A DNA stretch of 64,000 bases from Thermohalobaculum sp039180675 (GTDB taxonomy: Bacteria; Pseudomonadota; Alphaproteobacteria; Rhodobacterales; Rhodobacteraceae), in assembly GCA_039180675.1 (NCBI GenBank), contig JBCDDC010000009.1, forward strand, positions 76,416 through 140,415, written 5' to 3'. Shown here piece after piece: positions 1 through 8,807 of the stretch. The position numbers were made by a program, and so were the translations under genes. A model generated the notes under the pieces. That model had not been told where the DNA came from. It ran no database searches and worked only from the letters and a program-made list of their open reading frames with translations. Every line of letters begins with the position of its first letter. Position 1 is the first letter of the stretch.

Positions 1-394
1 GATGGTGGTCCGAGCCGGAATGGCCGACAGGGAGACCGTGGGCCTGCTTGGCATCGATATCGATCGCCGCTTCACCGTCGTCTTCGGCATCGCAGCAATC
101 GTAGCTGGCCTCGCCGGTGTCATGTACACGCCAATCCAGCCGCCTGACTACCATTGGGGCCTAGACTTCCTCGTACTGAGCTTCGTTGTCGTCGTCGTAG
201 GAGGTATGGGCAGCCTAGGTGGCGCTGTCGCCGCGGGCTTCCTCCTTGGCGTGATGCAGAGCTTTGCGTCGATGAACGAGGTGAAGAGCATCTTCCCGGG
301 CATCGATCAGATCATCATCTACCTGGTCGCCGTGATCATCCTTCTTGTTCGCCCCCGTGGTCTGATGGGCCGCAAGGGCGTGATGGAGACCTGA
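1..394 (+). CDS. livH: Branched-chain amino acid ABC transporter permease, LivH type (C-terminal part)
   Basis: This is the C-terminal 130 or so residues of an inner-membrane permease whose start lies before the window. The visible part has three hydrophobic stretches and the segment VVVGGMGSLGGAVAAGFLLG, a typical loop-plus-helix signature of LivH/LivM permeases. It ends with a short basic tail (RPRGLMGRKG) usual for the family. The stop is 3 bases before the next ATG, so the gene is the upstream member of a livH-livM-livG-livF operon. With LivM it would form the membrane channel for an amino acid, urea or similar small solute. The substrate cannot be told from the permease, and no binding protein is visible next to it; it may lie left of the window. 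Confidence 0.9.
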   Translation, partial: MVVRAGMADRETVGLLGIDIDRRFTVVFGIAAIVAGLAGVMYTPIQPPDYHWGLDFLVLSFVVVVVGGMGSLGGAVAAGFLLGVMQSFASMNEVKSIFPGIDQIIIYLVAVIILLVRPRGLMGRKGVMET

Positions 395-397
395 GCC

Positions 398-1585
398 ATG
401 ACGAGTAGCAGCAAAACCAACGACATGATCCTGATGGCCGCTTTCTCGATCGCGGTCCTGGCCGGGCCGATCATCCTGTCGCCCGTCGGGGCAGGGTATC
501 CGGATCTTTTGCAGAAGTTCGCGATCTTTGGGATCTTCGCGATCGGCTTCAACATCCTGTTTGGCCTGACCGGGTATCTCTCTTTCGGTCACGCGGCCTT
601 TCTGGGCGTCGGCTCCTACACGGCGGTGTGGACCTTCAAGTTGCTCAGTATGAACCCGATCCCCGCGATCATCTTCTCTACGCTGGTTGCCGGTATCTTC
701 GCGCTGTTTATCGGCTTTATTTCGCTTCGCCGGTCGGGGATCTACTTCTCGATCCTGACGCTGGCTTTCGCGCAGATGAGCTACAACCTCGCCTACTCGG
801 TGCTCGGCCAGCCGGGGATGAATCTGACCAACGGGGAGACTGGATTGCAATTGCAGCAGTCCGACCCGCGGGTGCTCGACAGCGGTGTCTTCGGCGTCGA
901 TTACGGGCAGACACTGCCGGTCAGCAACTTCTTCGGGCTCGATATGAACCAGACCTGGGAGGTCGCTGGCTTCCAGTTCAACAGCGGATTCTATTTCTGC
1001 GCGATCATCCTGATCCTCTGCTTCTGGATCTCAATGCGGATCTTCCGCTCGCCCTTTGGCATGATGCTGAAAGCGGTGAAGACGAACCAGAATCGGATGA
1101 ACTACACGGGCCTCAACACCCGGCCCTATACCCTGACTGCATTCGTGATCTCGGGCATGTATGCCGGGCTCGCCGGTGGCTTGATGGCGGTAACCGATCC
1201 GCTGGCGGGCGCTGAGCGCATGCAGTGGACGGCCTCCGGCGAGGTTGTATTGATGACCATCCTCGGCGGAACCGGCACGCTGCTCGGCCCCGTGCTCGGC
1301 GCTGGTGCGATCAAGTACATGGAGCAGATCTTCTCGGCCTTCAACAAGGGTACGCTGGCTGAGGTCTTCTCCTTCTTGCCAGAGGGCATGATCGACCCGG
1401 TCGTCTCGGTCTCGGCCCTGTTCGTCGGCGAGGGCTGGCACCTGACTTTGGGTGTGATGTTCATGCTGATCGTGATCTTCCTGCCCGGCGGGTTGATGGA
1501 GGGATTGGCGCGGATCGGGCGCCTCTTCACTGGCCGTAAATCCAAGAAAGAGGGCGGCGATCCGAAAGCCGTGCCCGCGGAGTAA
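398..1585 (+). CDS. livM: Branched-chain amino acid ABC transporter permease, LivM type
   Basis: A 395-residue polytopic inner-membrane protein of the LivM permease family. Residues 20-110 contain several hydrophobic helices and the family-typical stretch ILFGLTGYLSFGHAAFLGVG. A second signature, MTILGGTGTLLGPVLGAG, lies near residues 285-305. The protein is longer than many LivM proteins (about 320-360) because of an extra loop around residues 150-190. It starts 3 bases after livH and ends 5 bases before livG, so it is translationally close to both. It should pair with LivH to make the transport pore energised by LivG and LivF. The substrate is not determined by sequence. Confidence 0.93.
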   Translation: MTSSSKTNDMILMAAFSIAVLAGPIILSPVGAGYPDLLQKFAIFGIFAIGFNILFGLTGYLSFGHAAFLGVGSYTAVWTFKLLSMNPIPAIIFSTLVAGIFALFIGFISLRRSGIYFSILTLAFAQMSYNLAYSVLGQPGMNLTNGETGLQLQQSDPRVLDSGVFGVDYGQTLPVSNFFGLDMNQTWEVAGFQFNSGFYFCAIILILCFWISMRIFRSPFGMMLKAVKTNQNRMNYTGLNTRPYTLTAFVISGMYAGLAGGLMAVTDPLAGAERMQWTASGEVVLMTILGGTGTLLGPVLGAGAIKYMEQIFSAFNKGTLAEVFSFLPEGMIDPVVSVSALFVGEGWHLTLGVMFMLIVIFLPGGLMEGLARIGRLFTGRKSKKEGGDPKAVPAE

Positions 1586-1590
1586 GACCA

Positions 1591-2346
1591 ATGGCCATTC
1601 TCGAAGTTCAGAACGTCAACAAACGCTTCGGCGGCCTCAAGGCCCTCGATGATGTCAACCTCTCGGTGCAGGAAGGGTCGGTCCATGCGATCATCGGCCC
1701 GAACGGTGCGGGGAAGTCGACCCTCCTCAACTGCTTCGTCGGCCGTCTTGTGCCCGACACCGGCACAGTCATGTTCGATGGCAAGTCGCTGCTGGGGATC
1801 AAACCGCACGAGATTAATCAGCTGGGCGTCTCGCGCGTTTTTCAGACGCCCGAGATCTTCAGCGAACTCACCCTGATCGAGAACGTCATGATCCCGGCCT
1901 TTGCCAAGCGTGACGGCGCCTTCACGATCAATGCGTGGAGCGGGCTTGCGGGCGAGAAGAACCTCTATGCGCAGGCCGAGGAGCAGCTGGTCTCACTCGG
2001 CCTTGGCGATCAGCGCGATACCATGGCAAGCCAGCTTTCGCGCGGGGACAAGCGGCGGCTGGAGCTGGCAATGTGCCTTGTTCAACGCCCGAAGCTGCTG
2101 CTTCTGGATGAGCCGACAGCCGGTATGGCCCGCGCGGACACGAACAACACGATCGAGCTGCTCAAAGAGATCTCCAAGACCGGCATTACCATGGTCGTGA
2201 TCGAGCACGACATGCATGTCGTCTTTTCGCTGGCCGAGCGGATCTCGGTCCTGGCACAGGGCCATGTGATTGCCGAAGACGAACCTGCCATGATCAAAGG
2301 CAACCCGAAGGTTCAGGAAGCTTACCTCGGCGGCGCGCACCTGTAG
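1591..2346 (+). CDS. livG: ABC transporter ATP-binding protein, LivG type
   Basis: A 251-residue cytoplasmic ATPase. The Walker A motif is GPNGAGKST (near residue 37), the Walker B region is LLLLDEPTAGM, and the switch histidine is in VIEHDM. The ABC signature is atypical: where LSGGQ is expected the sequence reads LSRGDKRRLE, a variant common in this branch of the LivG family. The C-terminal extension after the H-loop is typical of LivG. It follows livM by 5 bases and precedes livF by about 30 bases. It would hydrolyse ATP to drive the LivHM permease. Confidence 0.93.
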   Translation: MAILEVQNVNKRFGGLKALDDVNLSVQEGSVHAIIGPNGAGKSTLLNCFVGRLVPDTGTVMFDGKSLLGIKPHEINQLGVSRVFQTPEIFSELTLIENVMIPAFAKRDGAFTINAWSGLAGEKNLYAQAEEQLVSLGLGDQRDTMASQLSRGDKRRLELAMCLVQRPKLLLLDEPTAGMARADTNNTIELLKEISKTGITMVVIEHDMHVVFSLAERISVLAQGHVIAEDEPAMIKGNPKVQEAYLGGAHL

Positions 2347-2378
2347 TCGCCCCGAGACCGCAAGAGGAGAATGGGGAC

Positions 2379-3170
2379 ATGACGGACTCCGCCCAGATGG
2401 AAGAGCAATCCCAGTTCGAAGGACAGGTGCCGGGTGTGGCCCCGCAGACCAACAAGGGCGGTGCTCCGGCGTACTTCTCGGCCTGGGATCTGCACGCCTA
2501 CTACGGCGAGAGCTACATCGTGCAGGGCGTCAGTTTCGACATCCGTGAAGGGGAGATCGTGGCCCTTCTCGGCCGCAATGGCGCCGGCAAGACCTCGACG
2601 CTCAGAACGATTGCGCGGCTCGACGATCCCATGCTGACCCACGGCGAGATCTGGCTCGACCACAAGCCGCTTCACGAGATGAAGAGCCATCAGGCAGCCC
2701 GGCTCGGGATCGGCTTGGTGCCGGAGGATCGCCGGATCATCCAGGGTTTGACTGTGGAAGAGAACCTACAACTCGCCCAGATCGCGGAACCGGTGGGCTG
2801 GTCGCTGGACCGGATCTACGAGCTATTTCCGCGCCTTGGCGAGCGTCGCCGTCAGGAGGGCACGACCCTTTCCGGCGGCGAGCAGCAGATGCTGGCGATC
2901 AGCCGCGCGCTTGCCAGGGACGTCAAGCTCCTCCTGCTCGATGAACCCTATGAGGGTCTCGCACCGGTTATTGTGCAGGAGATCGAGAAGACTCTGGAGC
3001 AGATCAAGCAACTCGGCATGACGACCGTGCTGGTGGAACAGAACGCAATTGCCGCGCTGCACCTCGCGGACCGTGCCATTATCCTCGACATGGGTCAGGT
3101 CGTGTTCGACGGCACTGCGCAGGAGGTGCTAGACAACGCGGAACTGCGTCAGGAGTACCTTGCGATCTAA
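2379..3170 (+). CDS. livF: ABC transporter ATP-binding protein, LivF type
   Basis: A 263-residue ATPase with Walker A GRNGAGKTST, ABC signature LSGGEQQM and Walker B LLLLDEPYEGLAP, all diagnostic of LivF. About 30 residues precede the first ABC strand, slightly more than in standard LivF (about 235 residues). A GAGG-rich ribosome binding site (AAGAGGAG) lies upstream of the ATG at 2379, which supports this start. It is the last gene of the liv operon and is followed by a strong intrinsic terminator at 3194-3218. LivG and LivF form the heterodimeric motor of the transporter. Confidence 0.93.
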   Translation: MTDSAQMEEQSQFEGQVPGVAPQTNKGGAPAYFSAWDLHAYYGESYIVQGVSFDIREGEIVALLGRNGAGKTSTLRTIARLDDPMLTHGEIWLDHKPLHEMKSHQAARLGIGLVPEDRRIIQGLTVEENLQLAQIAEPVGWSLDRIYELFPRLGERRRQEGTTLSGGEQQMLAISRALARDVKLLLLDEPYEGLAPVIVQEIEKTLEQIKQLGMTTVLVEQNAIAALHLADRAIILDMGQVVFDGTAQEVLDNAELRQEYLAI

Positions 3171-3193
3171 GGAGCAGATCAAACGATCGTCTC

Positions 3194-3218
3194 AAGGGCC
3201 GCGGTAGCGGCCCTTTTT
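3194..3218 (+). terminator. Intrinsic terminator of the liv operon
   Basis: A perfect 9-bp stem, AAGGGCCGC (3194-3202) and GCGGCCCTT (3207-3215), closes a 4-base GGTA loop and is followed by further T residues. It lies 24 bases after the livF stop and is a textbook rho-independent terminator for the operon. Confidence 0.9.
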
Positions 3219-3356
3219 GTTTTCCGCCGGAGTTTTGTGCCCAGCGCGTTCTACGATGAGAAAAGAAACACTTCAGGATGTTGGGTTCAGCTTCTATTAA
3301 CCGTCAAGATATAGTTTGAAGCTCGACATCTTGATCAGCGACACCTGGACAACACT

Positions 3357-3617
3357 ATGGCCAAAGACATGCCCAGCAACCGACCGCCGCATGCAACAGA
3401 CGATCTCGCGAGCGAGCGCTGCGGGGACCTGCTCCGCCACGTTGTCCTTCCCGCAGGGAACCTGAAATCCGCGCTCACCGACTACATAGCCACGCATCGC
3501 GCAGGGCTTGATGATCAGACCTTGATGGTCTTGCGGGCGACGCAGGATGTCTTGGACGACATCTCCCGCAAAGGCCGCGCGATCGCGAGCGATGAGATGA
3601 AGGGAATGCCCCGCTAA
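3357..3617 (+). CDS. Small hypothetical protein
   Basis: An 86-residue predicted cytoplasmic protein that I do not recognise. It has no signal peptide or membrane segment. The middle part (residues 28-75) looks helical and amphipathic. The ATG at 3357 is the first start in frame. The 3' end overlaps the convergent tetR-like gene by 4 bases, which fits a real, compactly placed gene. Codon use looks like that of its neighbours. No function is assigned. Confidence 0.5.
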   Translation: MAKDMPSNRPPHATDDLASERCGDLLRHVVLPAGNLKSALTDYIATHRAGLDDQTLMVLRATQDVLDDISRKGRAIASDEMKGMPR

Positions 3618-4243
3618 CCGCCGCGCCCAGGTGCACGCAGCCCGTTCAGCGACAGGCTGAGAACCTCCCGAAGGTCATCCATGATCATCGACTGATCATG
3701 CCAGGCGACCAAGGCCTGGGGCATCCAGAAGCCGGTCGTTGAAAGCAGGAGGGTCCATCCGTCGTGATCCGGATCGGTGCTGACGAATATTCCCTCCCGC
3801 GCGCCCTCTGCAACGAGATCGCTCACGATCCAGCGCAGGAACTGACGCTGCGCTTCCATCAGTTGCCCGCCCTCTGAGTCCTCGATCACGAACTCCGCTA
3901 GCTCGAAGATGCGGGGGTTTCCATCCATCGTATCGACCAGATATGCGACACCAGCCGTGATAGTCGCGCGTAACCGGTCGGCGGCATTGCCCACAGTCTC
4001 GGCCCGCGCTTCGAGCATGCGCTGCGCCTGGTGTTCGAAATAGTTGTGAACGACCGCAATGCCGATCGCCTGCTTCGAACGGAAGAACCGGTAGATGTTC
4101 CCCGTCGACATCGAACAGGCCTTCGCGATATCGCCGACGGAGGTCTTGGAGAACCCGTAGTGACCGAACAGCGTCTCCGCCTGCTCCCTGATCAGGCGCT
4201 TCGTCTCGGATATCTGCGGGTTCGTATCTGCGGGGCTCAGCAT
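3614..4243 (-). CDS. TetR/AcrR family transcriptional regulator
   Basis: A 209-residue DNA-binding protein. The N-terminal helix-turn-helix is in residues about 15-60, with the TetR hallmark TSVGDIAKACSMSTGNIYRF followed by FRSKQAI. The C-terminal domain is the variable ligand-binding and dimer part. An ATG further upstream (4321) is in frame, but it lies inside the preceding gene. The ATG at 4243, just 8 bases after that gene's stop, gives the usual TetR length, so I chose it. The gene is downstream of an RND transporter and an outer-membrane protein on the same strand. It probably controls them in response to a hydrophobic substrate, but this is context-based inference. Confidence 0.85.
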   Translation of the reverse strand: MLSPADTNPQISETKRLIREQAETLFGHYGFSKTSVGDIAKACSMSTGNIYRFFRSKQAIGIAVVHNYFEHQAQRMLEARAETVGNAADRLRATITAGVAYLVDTMDGNPRIFELAEFVIEDSEGGQLMEAQRQFLRWIVSDLVAEGAREGIFVSTDPDHDGWTLLLSTTGFWMPQALVAWHDQSMIMDDLREVLSLSLNGLRAPGRGG

Positions 4244-4250
4244 GATGGAC

Positions 4251-5495
4251 TCAGAAAAACCATCGCAGCTTAGCACGAACAAAGCTGTCATCTGCAAATG
4301 CGCCGGCAAAACTGCTGTCATTCTGGTTCAAGAGCCCGACGGCCTCGATCTCGACCTTGAAGGCACTGCCGATCCGGCGCTCGGCCTCGAGGCGGAGCGA
4401 GACGGCGCCGTCGTCGATGTCGATGGCCGAGGTCAGCAGCACCGCCGTGTCCTGCGGGTCGTTCAGGGTCAGGCGTGCGCCCGCAATCGCGTCGTTCTGA
4501 AATGCGGTCAGGGCCACATCGCTCCGGTCATCAAAGGCATATTCCCCGATCAAACCAACATCGGCGTTGGTCTCGAAGACGCCGAAGAACGTGTGTTCGA
4601 AGCCGCCGGTCGCCGACCAGAAGTTGTTGACCCCGCCGGTCGCATCCCGCTGCCCCTCACGAAGGATGCTCTCGAATTTCCAGAGCGTTGCGTCGGTTGT
4701 GTATTGCAGATCCACCCCGACCTGCGTGATCCGTGAATAGACAGGCTGCAAAATCTCGCCGTCGAAAAAGAAGGACGGATCGCGCGACAGGCCGTGGAAG
4801 GCAGAGAGACCCAAATCGACATCTCCAAACACGGCAGAGTATCTAAGCGCAAACGAGGTCGTCCACTCCTCCGCATCTGTCTCGAAGATTGGCAGCGCCG
4901 TGTTCACCGGAACAGCGAAGCGCAGCCGCCCATCAGCTCCGGGGAACGTGCGCTCTCGAAAGAAGGGGAGAACGAAGGCGGAGAACTCGCCAAAATCGCT
5001 CAGATAGGCCGCGCGCAGCATCGGCTGGCCCAGCCGGTCCTCGTCGTCGATATCCTCGACCTGGTCGGTCTGGTTGATGATGTCGACGAGATGGACAACC
5101 TCGGTCTTGCCCCAGAACACGGTGTCGGCCCCAAAGGTGAAGGACCAGTCATCGACGACATAGTCGAACTTTGCCTCGCGGATGTCGAAATGCGTGCGGC
5201 GGTCGTCCGCACTGTCGGCCCGCGCGAAGGGGGTCAGGCGAAATATCAGGTCGCCATCCAGCCACTCGGCCAGAAGCGTCGCCTCGCCTGCGACGGAGAT
5301 CGAGTTGCTGTCCTGCTCGGGGAACTGGGGCGGTTCGAAGAAGCCGGTGCCTTCGAGCTCCAGCTCCCCCGTCAGCTCCCAGAACTCCGGTGTCAGTTCG
5401 GAGCCGTGGGCCGGCAGGGCGGCGAGCAGCACGGCACTAACGAGACTGTTTCTGCAACCGGTTCTGGTCAAAATCCCGCTCCGAAAGCTCGACAC
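4251..5495 (-). CDS. Outer-membrane beta-barrel-like protein (DUF1302-like), partner of the RND transporter
   Basis: A 414-residue exported protein. A hydrophobic signal-like stretch near residues 17-32 (LVSAVLLAALPAHGS) is followed by alternating beta-strand patterns to the end. The last residues KLRWFF have the C-terminal aromatic residue expected of an outer-membrane barrel. The segment around residues 125-145 (WGKTEVVHLVDIINQTDQ) resembles DUF1302-type proteins, which accompany RND/MMPL exporters; this is a family impression, not a search result. The start codon is GTG and overlaps the preceding RND gene by 59 bases. A TTG start 24 bases further in would also leave a signal peptide. It probably forms the outer-membrane step of a lipid-like transport route. 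Confidence 0.7.
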   Translation of the reverse strand: MSSFRSGILTRTGCRNSLVSAVLLAALPAHGSELTPEFWELTGELELEGTGFFEPPQFPEQDSNSISVAGEATLLAEWLDGDLIFRLTPFARADSADDRRTHFDIREAKFDYVVDDWSFTFGADTVFWGKTEVVHLVDIINQTDQVEDIDDEDRLGQPMLRAAYLSDFGEFSAFVLPFFRERTFPGADGRLRFAVPVNTALPIFETDAEEWTTSFALRYSAVFGDVDLGLSAFHGLSRDPSFFFDGEILQPVYSRITQVGVDLQYTTDATLWKFESILREGQRDATGGVNNFWSATGGFEHTFFGVFETNADVGLIGEYAFDDRSDVALTAFQNDAIAGARLTLNDPQDTAVLLTSAIDIDDGAVSLRLEAERRIGSAFKVEIEAVGLLNQNDSSFAGAFADDSFVRAKLRWFF

Positions 5496-8400
5496 CGAAA
5501 TCGTAACTGGTCCAGACCAGATCGGTTTCCTTGCCGGTCTGCTTGTTTATCATCCGCATATGATCAGGACGCCAGTGCTTGTCGAGATACTTCTGGTAGC
5601 CTGTTGAAACCAAGATCTTTTCAAGATCACCGCGTCGGTTGAAGAATTCGACCTGATGCAACCGGTACTCGTCCTTGTCCAGCCAGCTTATCCGCCTCGA
5701 ATAGCCTGATCTCGCGTTCACTGGATAGTTCTCGACCACGAAGCAAGTGAGCGAGGTATCCGTCGGGCAGGGCTCGTCGTGGAGCCATTTATAGGTGTAG
5801 TCATCAACCTCCTGGCTGCCGAGGTCCTCGAACGAGAACTCCGACGAGACGAACTTGCCGGTCCGGTTGGAGCTGGAGATGCGTTTTACCCGCTTGATCG
5901 CAGGCAGATAGAGCCACTGATCGTCATCTTCTGGTTCGACCTTGGCGTGAGTGAGCAGGCCAGTTCCCTTGATATCCCGCGGGCGGTCGAAGACGATGAT
6001 CGCGAGATCGCCGAGATCACGCTGCTCCCGCTCGAAAACCATTTGGCGAAACTGGCGTTTGCTCTCGCGCCCCTGACGGTCGCGCAGGATCATCTCACCA
6101 TCGACCATGAAGCCTCCGAAACCGAGATCCCGGCGGTCGGCCTCCTCGGCGATCTCTAGCCCTTTAGCCTCCGCGCTCTGAGCTTGGCTTTCGCTCGGCA
6201 GCAGAGTGCCCAGGCCGATCACTGCTCCGGCTACGGCAGAGACAGCGGTTGCGGCCTTCGCCGGTTCGCGGGCTTTGTCGAGCCAGATCAGCAGCGAGGG
6301 CAGGAGCAGGAAATCCGCGATCAATGCGAGGCTGATCGTCAGTGCAGTCAGCTTTGCCAGATCCCCATTCACGGCGAAACCAGACTGCGCCAGGATCGAG
6401 AAGCCAGCAACTAGCCCGACCGTCGTTACGAACAAAGCCATTCCGACTGAGCGAAACGTGTAGCGCACTGCATCCTCCGCGCTGAGCCCGTGCCTGCGGG
6501 CCTTGAAGTACTTCGACAAGAAGTGAACCGTGTCGTCCACCACGATCCCGAGAGTTGCCGCCAGAACCACCGCAATCGCGAGCGTGACCGCCCCCACGCC
6601 ATAGCCCCAGAGCCCGAACGCCATGAAGGCAGGGACAAGGTTCGGGATCAAGCTGATAAAGCCAATGCGCACGCTTCTGAGAGCAATCATGATGATCGCC
6701 GAGATCAGGACGATGGCGATCAGGCTGCCAACCAGCATGGCCCGCACATCGCGATGCGAGATCAGGTTGAAGACATGCACGACCCCCGTCGGGGTCACCT
6801 GGCTGAGGCCGGGATTGCTCTCATTCCACGCGGTCTGGATCTGCGGCGTGTTCGCCTCGAGCCAGGTGCCCGCGCGTAGGGTCAGATCGCGCATCTGGGC
6901 GGTTGTGACATTCGACATCCTGACCGACACCCGCATGATCTCGCGGTTGATGTCGATCTGATCGGTAAGGTCGAGCCCGTAGCCGAGGCTTAGTTCGTAG
7001 AGAAACAGGTACTGGCTCGCCTCGTCGCGGCTGTCTGGCAGGCGGTAGAAGGCCGGGTCGTCGCCGTGCATGTTCATGTTGAGCCGCTTAAACGTGTCCG
7101 TCAGCACAGTCACGCTGGTGACTTCCGGCTGCTCCCGCAGCCAATCGGCGAAACCCGCGACCTCGGCCAGGAACGCCGGGTTGTTGATGCCCTCAGTCTC
7201 GCCGGAGGGCAGCGGAAAATCGAGAACATTCACGCCGGTCAGCCGGTCCTCGGTAAAATCGGTGTCGACCCGAAACGCATAGCGCTCGTCGAAATAGCGC
7301 AGGAAGTCGTCTTCGAGTTTGAGCTGGGTCATCCCCCAGCCAGCGAGGACGACCAGACATGTCATGCCTGGCAGGAGGATCCGGTATCGCTCCACCACGA
7401 ACTCGCTGATCCCGGCCATGAGCTGGCTCGACAGGGCAGGGGTTGTCTTGCGCCGGATCGGCAGGAAAGTCACCAGCGCCGGCAACAGCGTGAGGTTGAA
7501 GAACATCGACGCGAGGATGCCGCCCGCCACCAGATTGCCAAGCTCGCGGAATGGTGGCGAGATCGAGAAGTTCAGCGTCAAAAACCCGACCGCCGTGGTC
7601 GTGCATGCAATGACGATCGCGCCGAAGTGTTCGGCAAGGGCGCAGCGCATCCATTCCTTACGATCCGGGGTCTGGACCATGTGCTGACGCGCCGCCGCGA
7701 GGATATGCACCGCTGAAGCAACGGCCAGCGTCATGATGTAGAGCGGCGCGAGCACCGTCACGGTATTCAGCGAGGTGCCCATCCAGCCAAGGACGCCCAG
7801 ACCGCAAGCGGCCGAAAGAACGATGATCAGAAGTGCTGCGAGGGTCCCGAAGACCGACCCGATCGCGAGGCCGACGATGATCAGGATCGTCGCGAACATA
7901 GGCCCGACCAGCGTTTGCGCATCCTGCTGGCCTGAGGTCGCGAAGGTGTTGTTGATCATCACACCGCCGGTCAGGCGCAGCGTGACGCCCGCGTGCGCCG
8001 CCTCGATGTCGGCCTTGAGCTTCTGCGCCTCCTCGGCGATCAGGGGAACCTCGGCTATCGGGTCGGTGCGAGGCAGTTCGAAACGGACCTGAACCATCGT
8101 GGTCGCGCCATCGGCAGCGACCATCGAATTGACCAGTTCGATCTTATTGAGCGCGATCGCGCGCGCTTCAACCGCGCCTGCGCTGGTGACGGATGCAGGG
8201 TCGGGGACGAGATCGCGCACGATCAATTCGTCGCCCTCGGCATAGGTATGCTGGTGGTTGGTGATCGAGTCGACCCTGCGCACAAATGGCAGGAGCCATG
8301 CGCGTTCGGTGATCTCGCCTATCAGCGCGAGCGTCTGAGGTTCAAAGACATCCCGGTTCTCGAGGTCGAGGACGATCATCAGGTTGTCGTCGCGCACGAA

Positions 8401-8610
8401 GGTCGCTTCGAACCGGTCGAGCGCCTGCCGGTCCGGGTTTTCCGGTGCGAAGAAGACCCGCGCCGTCGGGTTCAGCGGAACGATCTGATCGATCCGGGCA
8501 ATGGCAACGGTGACAAGCGCAATGCTCAGAAAAATCCAGAGCCAGCGCAGTCTGACGATCCGTTCGGCAATCCATCGTGATGTTGGTGATGCCGTTGAAA
8601 GGTTGGTCAT
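5437..8610 (-). CDS. RND/MMPL family transporter fused to a C-terminal LolA-like domain
   Basis: An inner-membrane protein of about 1057 residues. Residues 1-790 have the MMPL/RND layout: an N-terminal helix, a large periplasmic loop, a bundle of helices, a second loop and a second bundle (for example AIVVLAATLGIVVDDTVHFL). Residues from about 815 to the end match the family called outer membrane lipoprotein-sorting protein (LolA-like), usually a separate periplasmic protein. Between them lies a stretch resembling a retained signal peptide (AVAGAVIGLGTLLPSESQAQ). A TTG start at 8661 is possible, but the ATG at 8610 fits better. The next gene encodes its likely outer-membrane partner. Likely substrates are lipids or other hydrophobic molecules, by family analogy. 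Confidence 0.85.
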   Translation of the reverse strand: MTNLSTASPTSRWIAERIVRLRWLWIFLSIALVTVAIARIDQIVPLNPTARVFFAPENPDRQALDRFEATFVRDDNLMIVLDLENRDVFEPQTLALIGEITERAWLLPFVRRVDSITNHQHTYAEGDELIVRDLVPDPASVTSAGAVEARAIALNKIELVNSMVAADGATTMVQVRFELPRTDPIAEVPLIAEEAQKLKADIEAAHAGVTLRLTGGVMINNTFATSGQQDAQTLVGPMFATILIIVGLAIGSVFGTLAALLIIVLSAACGLGVLGWMGTSLNTVTVLAPLYIMTLAVASAVHILAAARQHMVQTPDRKEWMRCALAEHFGAIVIACTTTAVGFLTLNFSISPPFRELGNLVAGGILASMFFNLTLLPALVTFLPIRRKTTPALSSQLMAGISEFVVERYRILLPGMTCLVVLAGWGMTQLKLEDDFLRYFDERYAFRVDTDFTEDRLTGVNVLDFPLPSGETEGINNPAFLAEVAGFADWLREQPEVTSVTVLTDTFKRLNMNMHGDDPAFYRLPDSRDEASQYLFLYELSLGYGLDLTDQIDINREIMRVSVRMSNVTTAQMRDLTLRAGTWLEANTPQIQTAWNESNPGLSQVTPTGVVHVFNLISHRDVRAMLVGSLIAIVLISAIIMIALRSVRIGFISLIPNLVPAFMAFGLWGYGVGAVTLAIAVVLAATLGIVVDDTVHFLSKYFKARRHGLSAEDAVRYTFRSVGMALFVTTVGLVAGFSILAQSGFAVNGDLAKLTALTISLALIADFLLLPSLLIWLDKAREPAKAATAVSAVAGAVIGLGTLLPSESQAQSAEAKGLEIAEEADRRDLGFGGFMVDGEMILRDRQGRESKRQFRQMVFEREQRDLGDLAIIVFDRPRDIKGTGLLTHAKVEPEDDDQWLYLPAIKRVKRISSSNRTGKFVSSEFSFEDLGSQEVDDYTYKWLHDEPCPTDTSLTCFVVENYPVNARSGYSRRISWLDKDEYRLHQVEFFNRRGDLEKILVSTGYQKYLDKHWRPDHMRMINKQTGKETDLVWTSYDFGVELSERDFDQNRLQKQSR

Positions 8611-8807
8611 AGGAAGTCTCGTAAAGGAAACCGTGGGTTGACTGAACGCGGCCAGACTCAATCTGTCAACACGAAGGATGAATCTTTTCGAAAATATTCA
8701 TTCTTCAGTCTGGAAATCGCACAGCGGCTTCTGGAATTGACAGCGGCGGGGGAAGCAAGAACAACAAATCTGTAAAACAACAAAACGATAGCAGAAGAGG
8801 GGATGGT

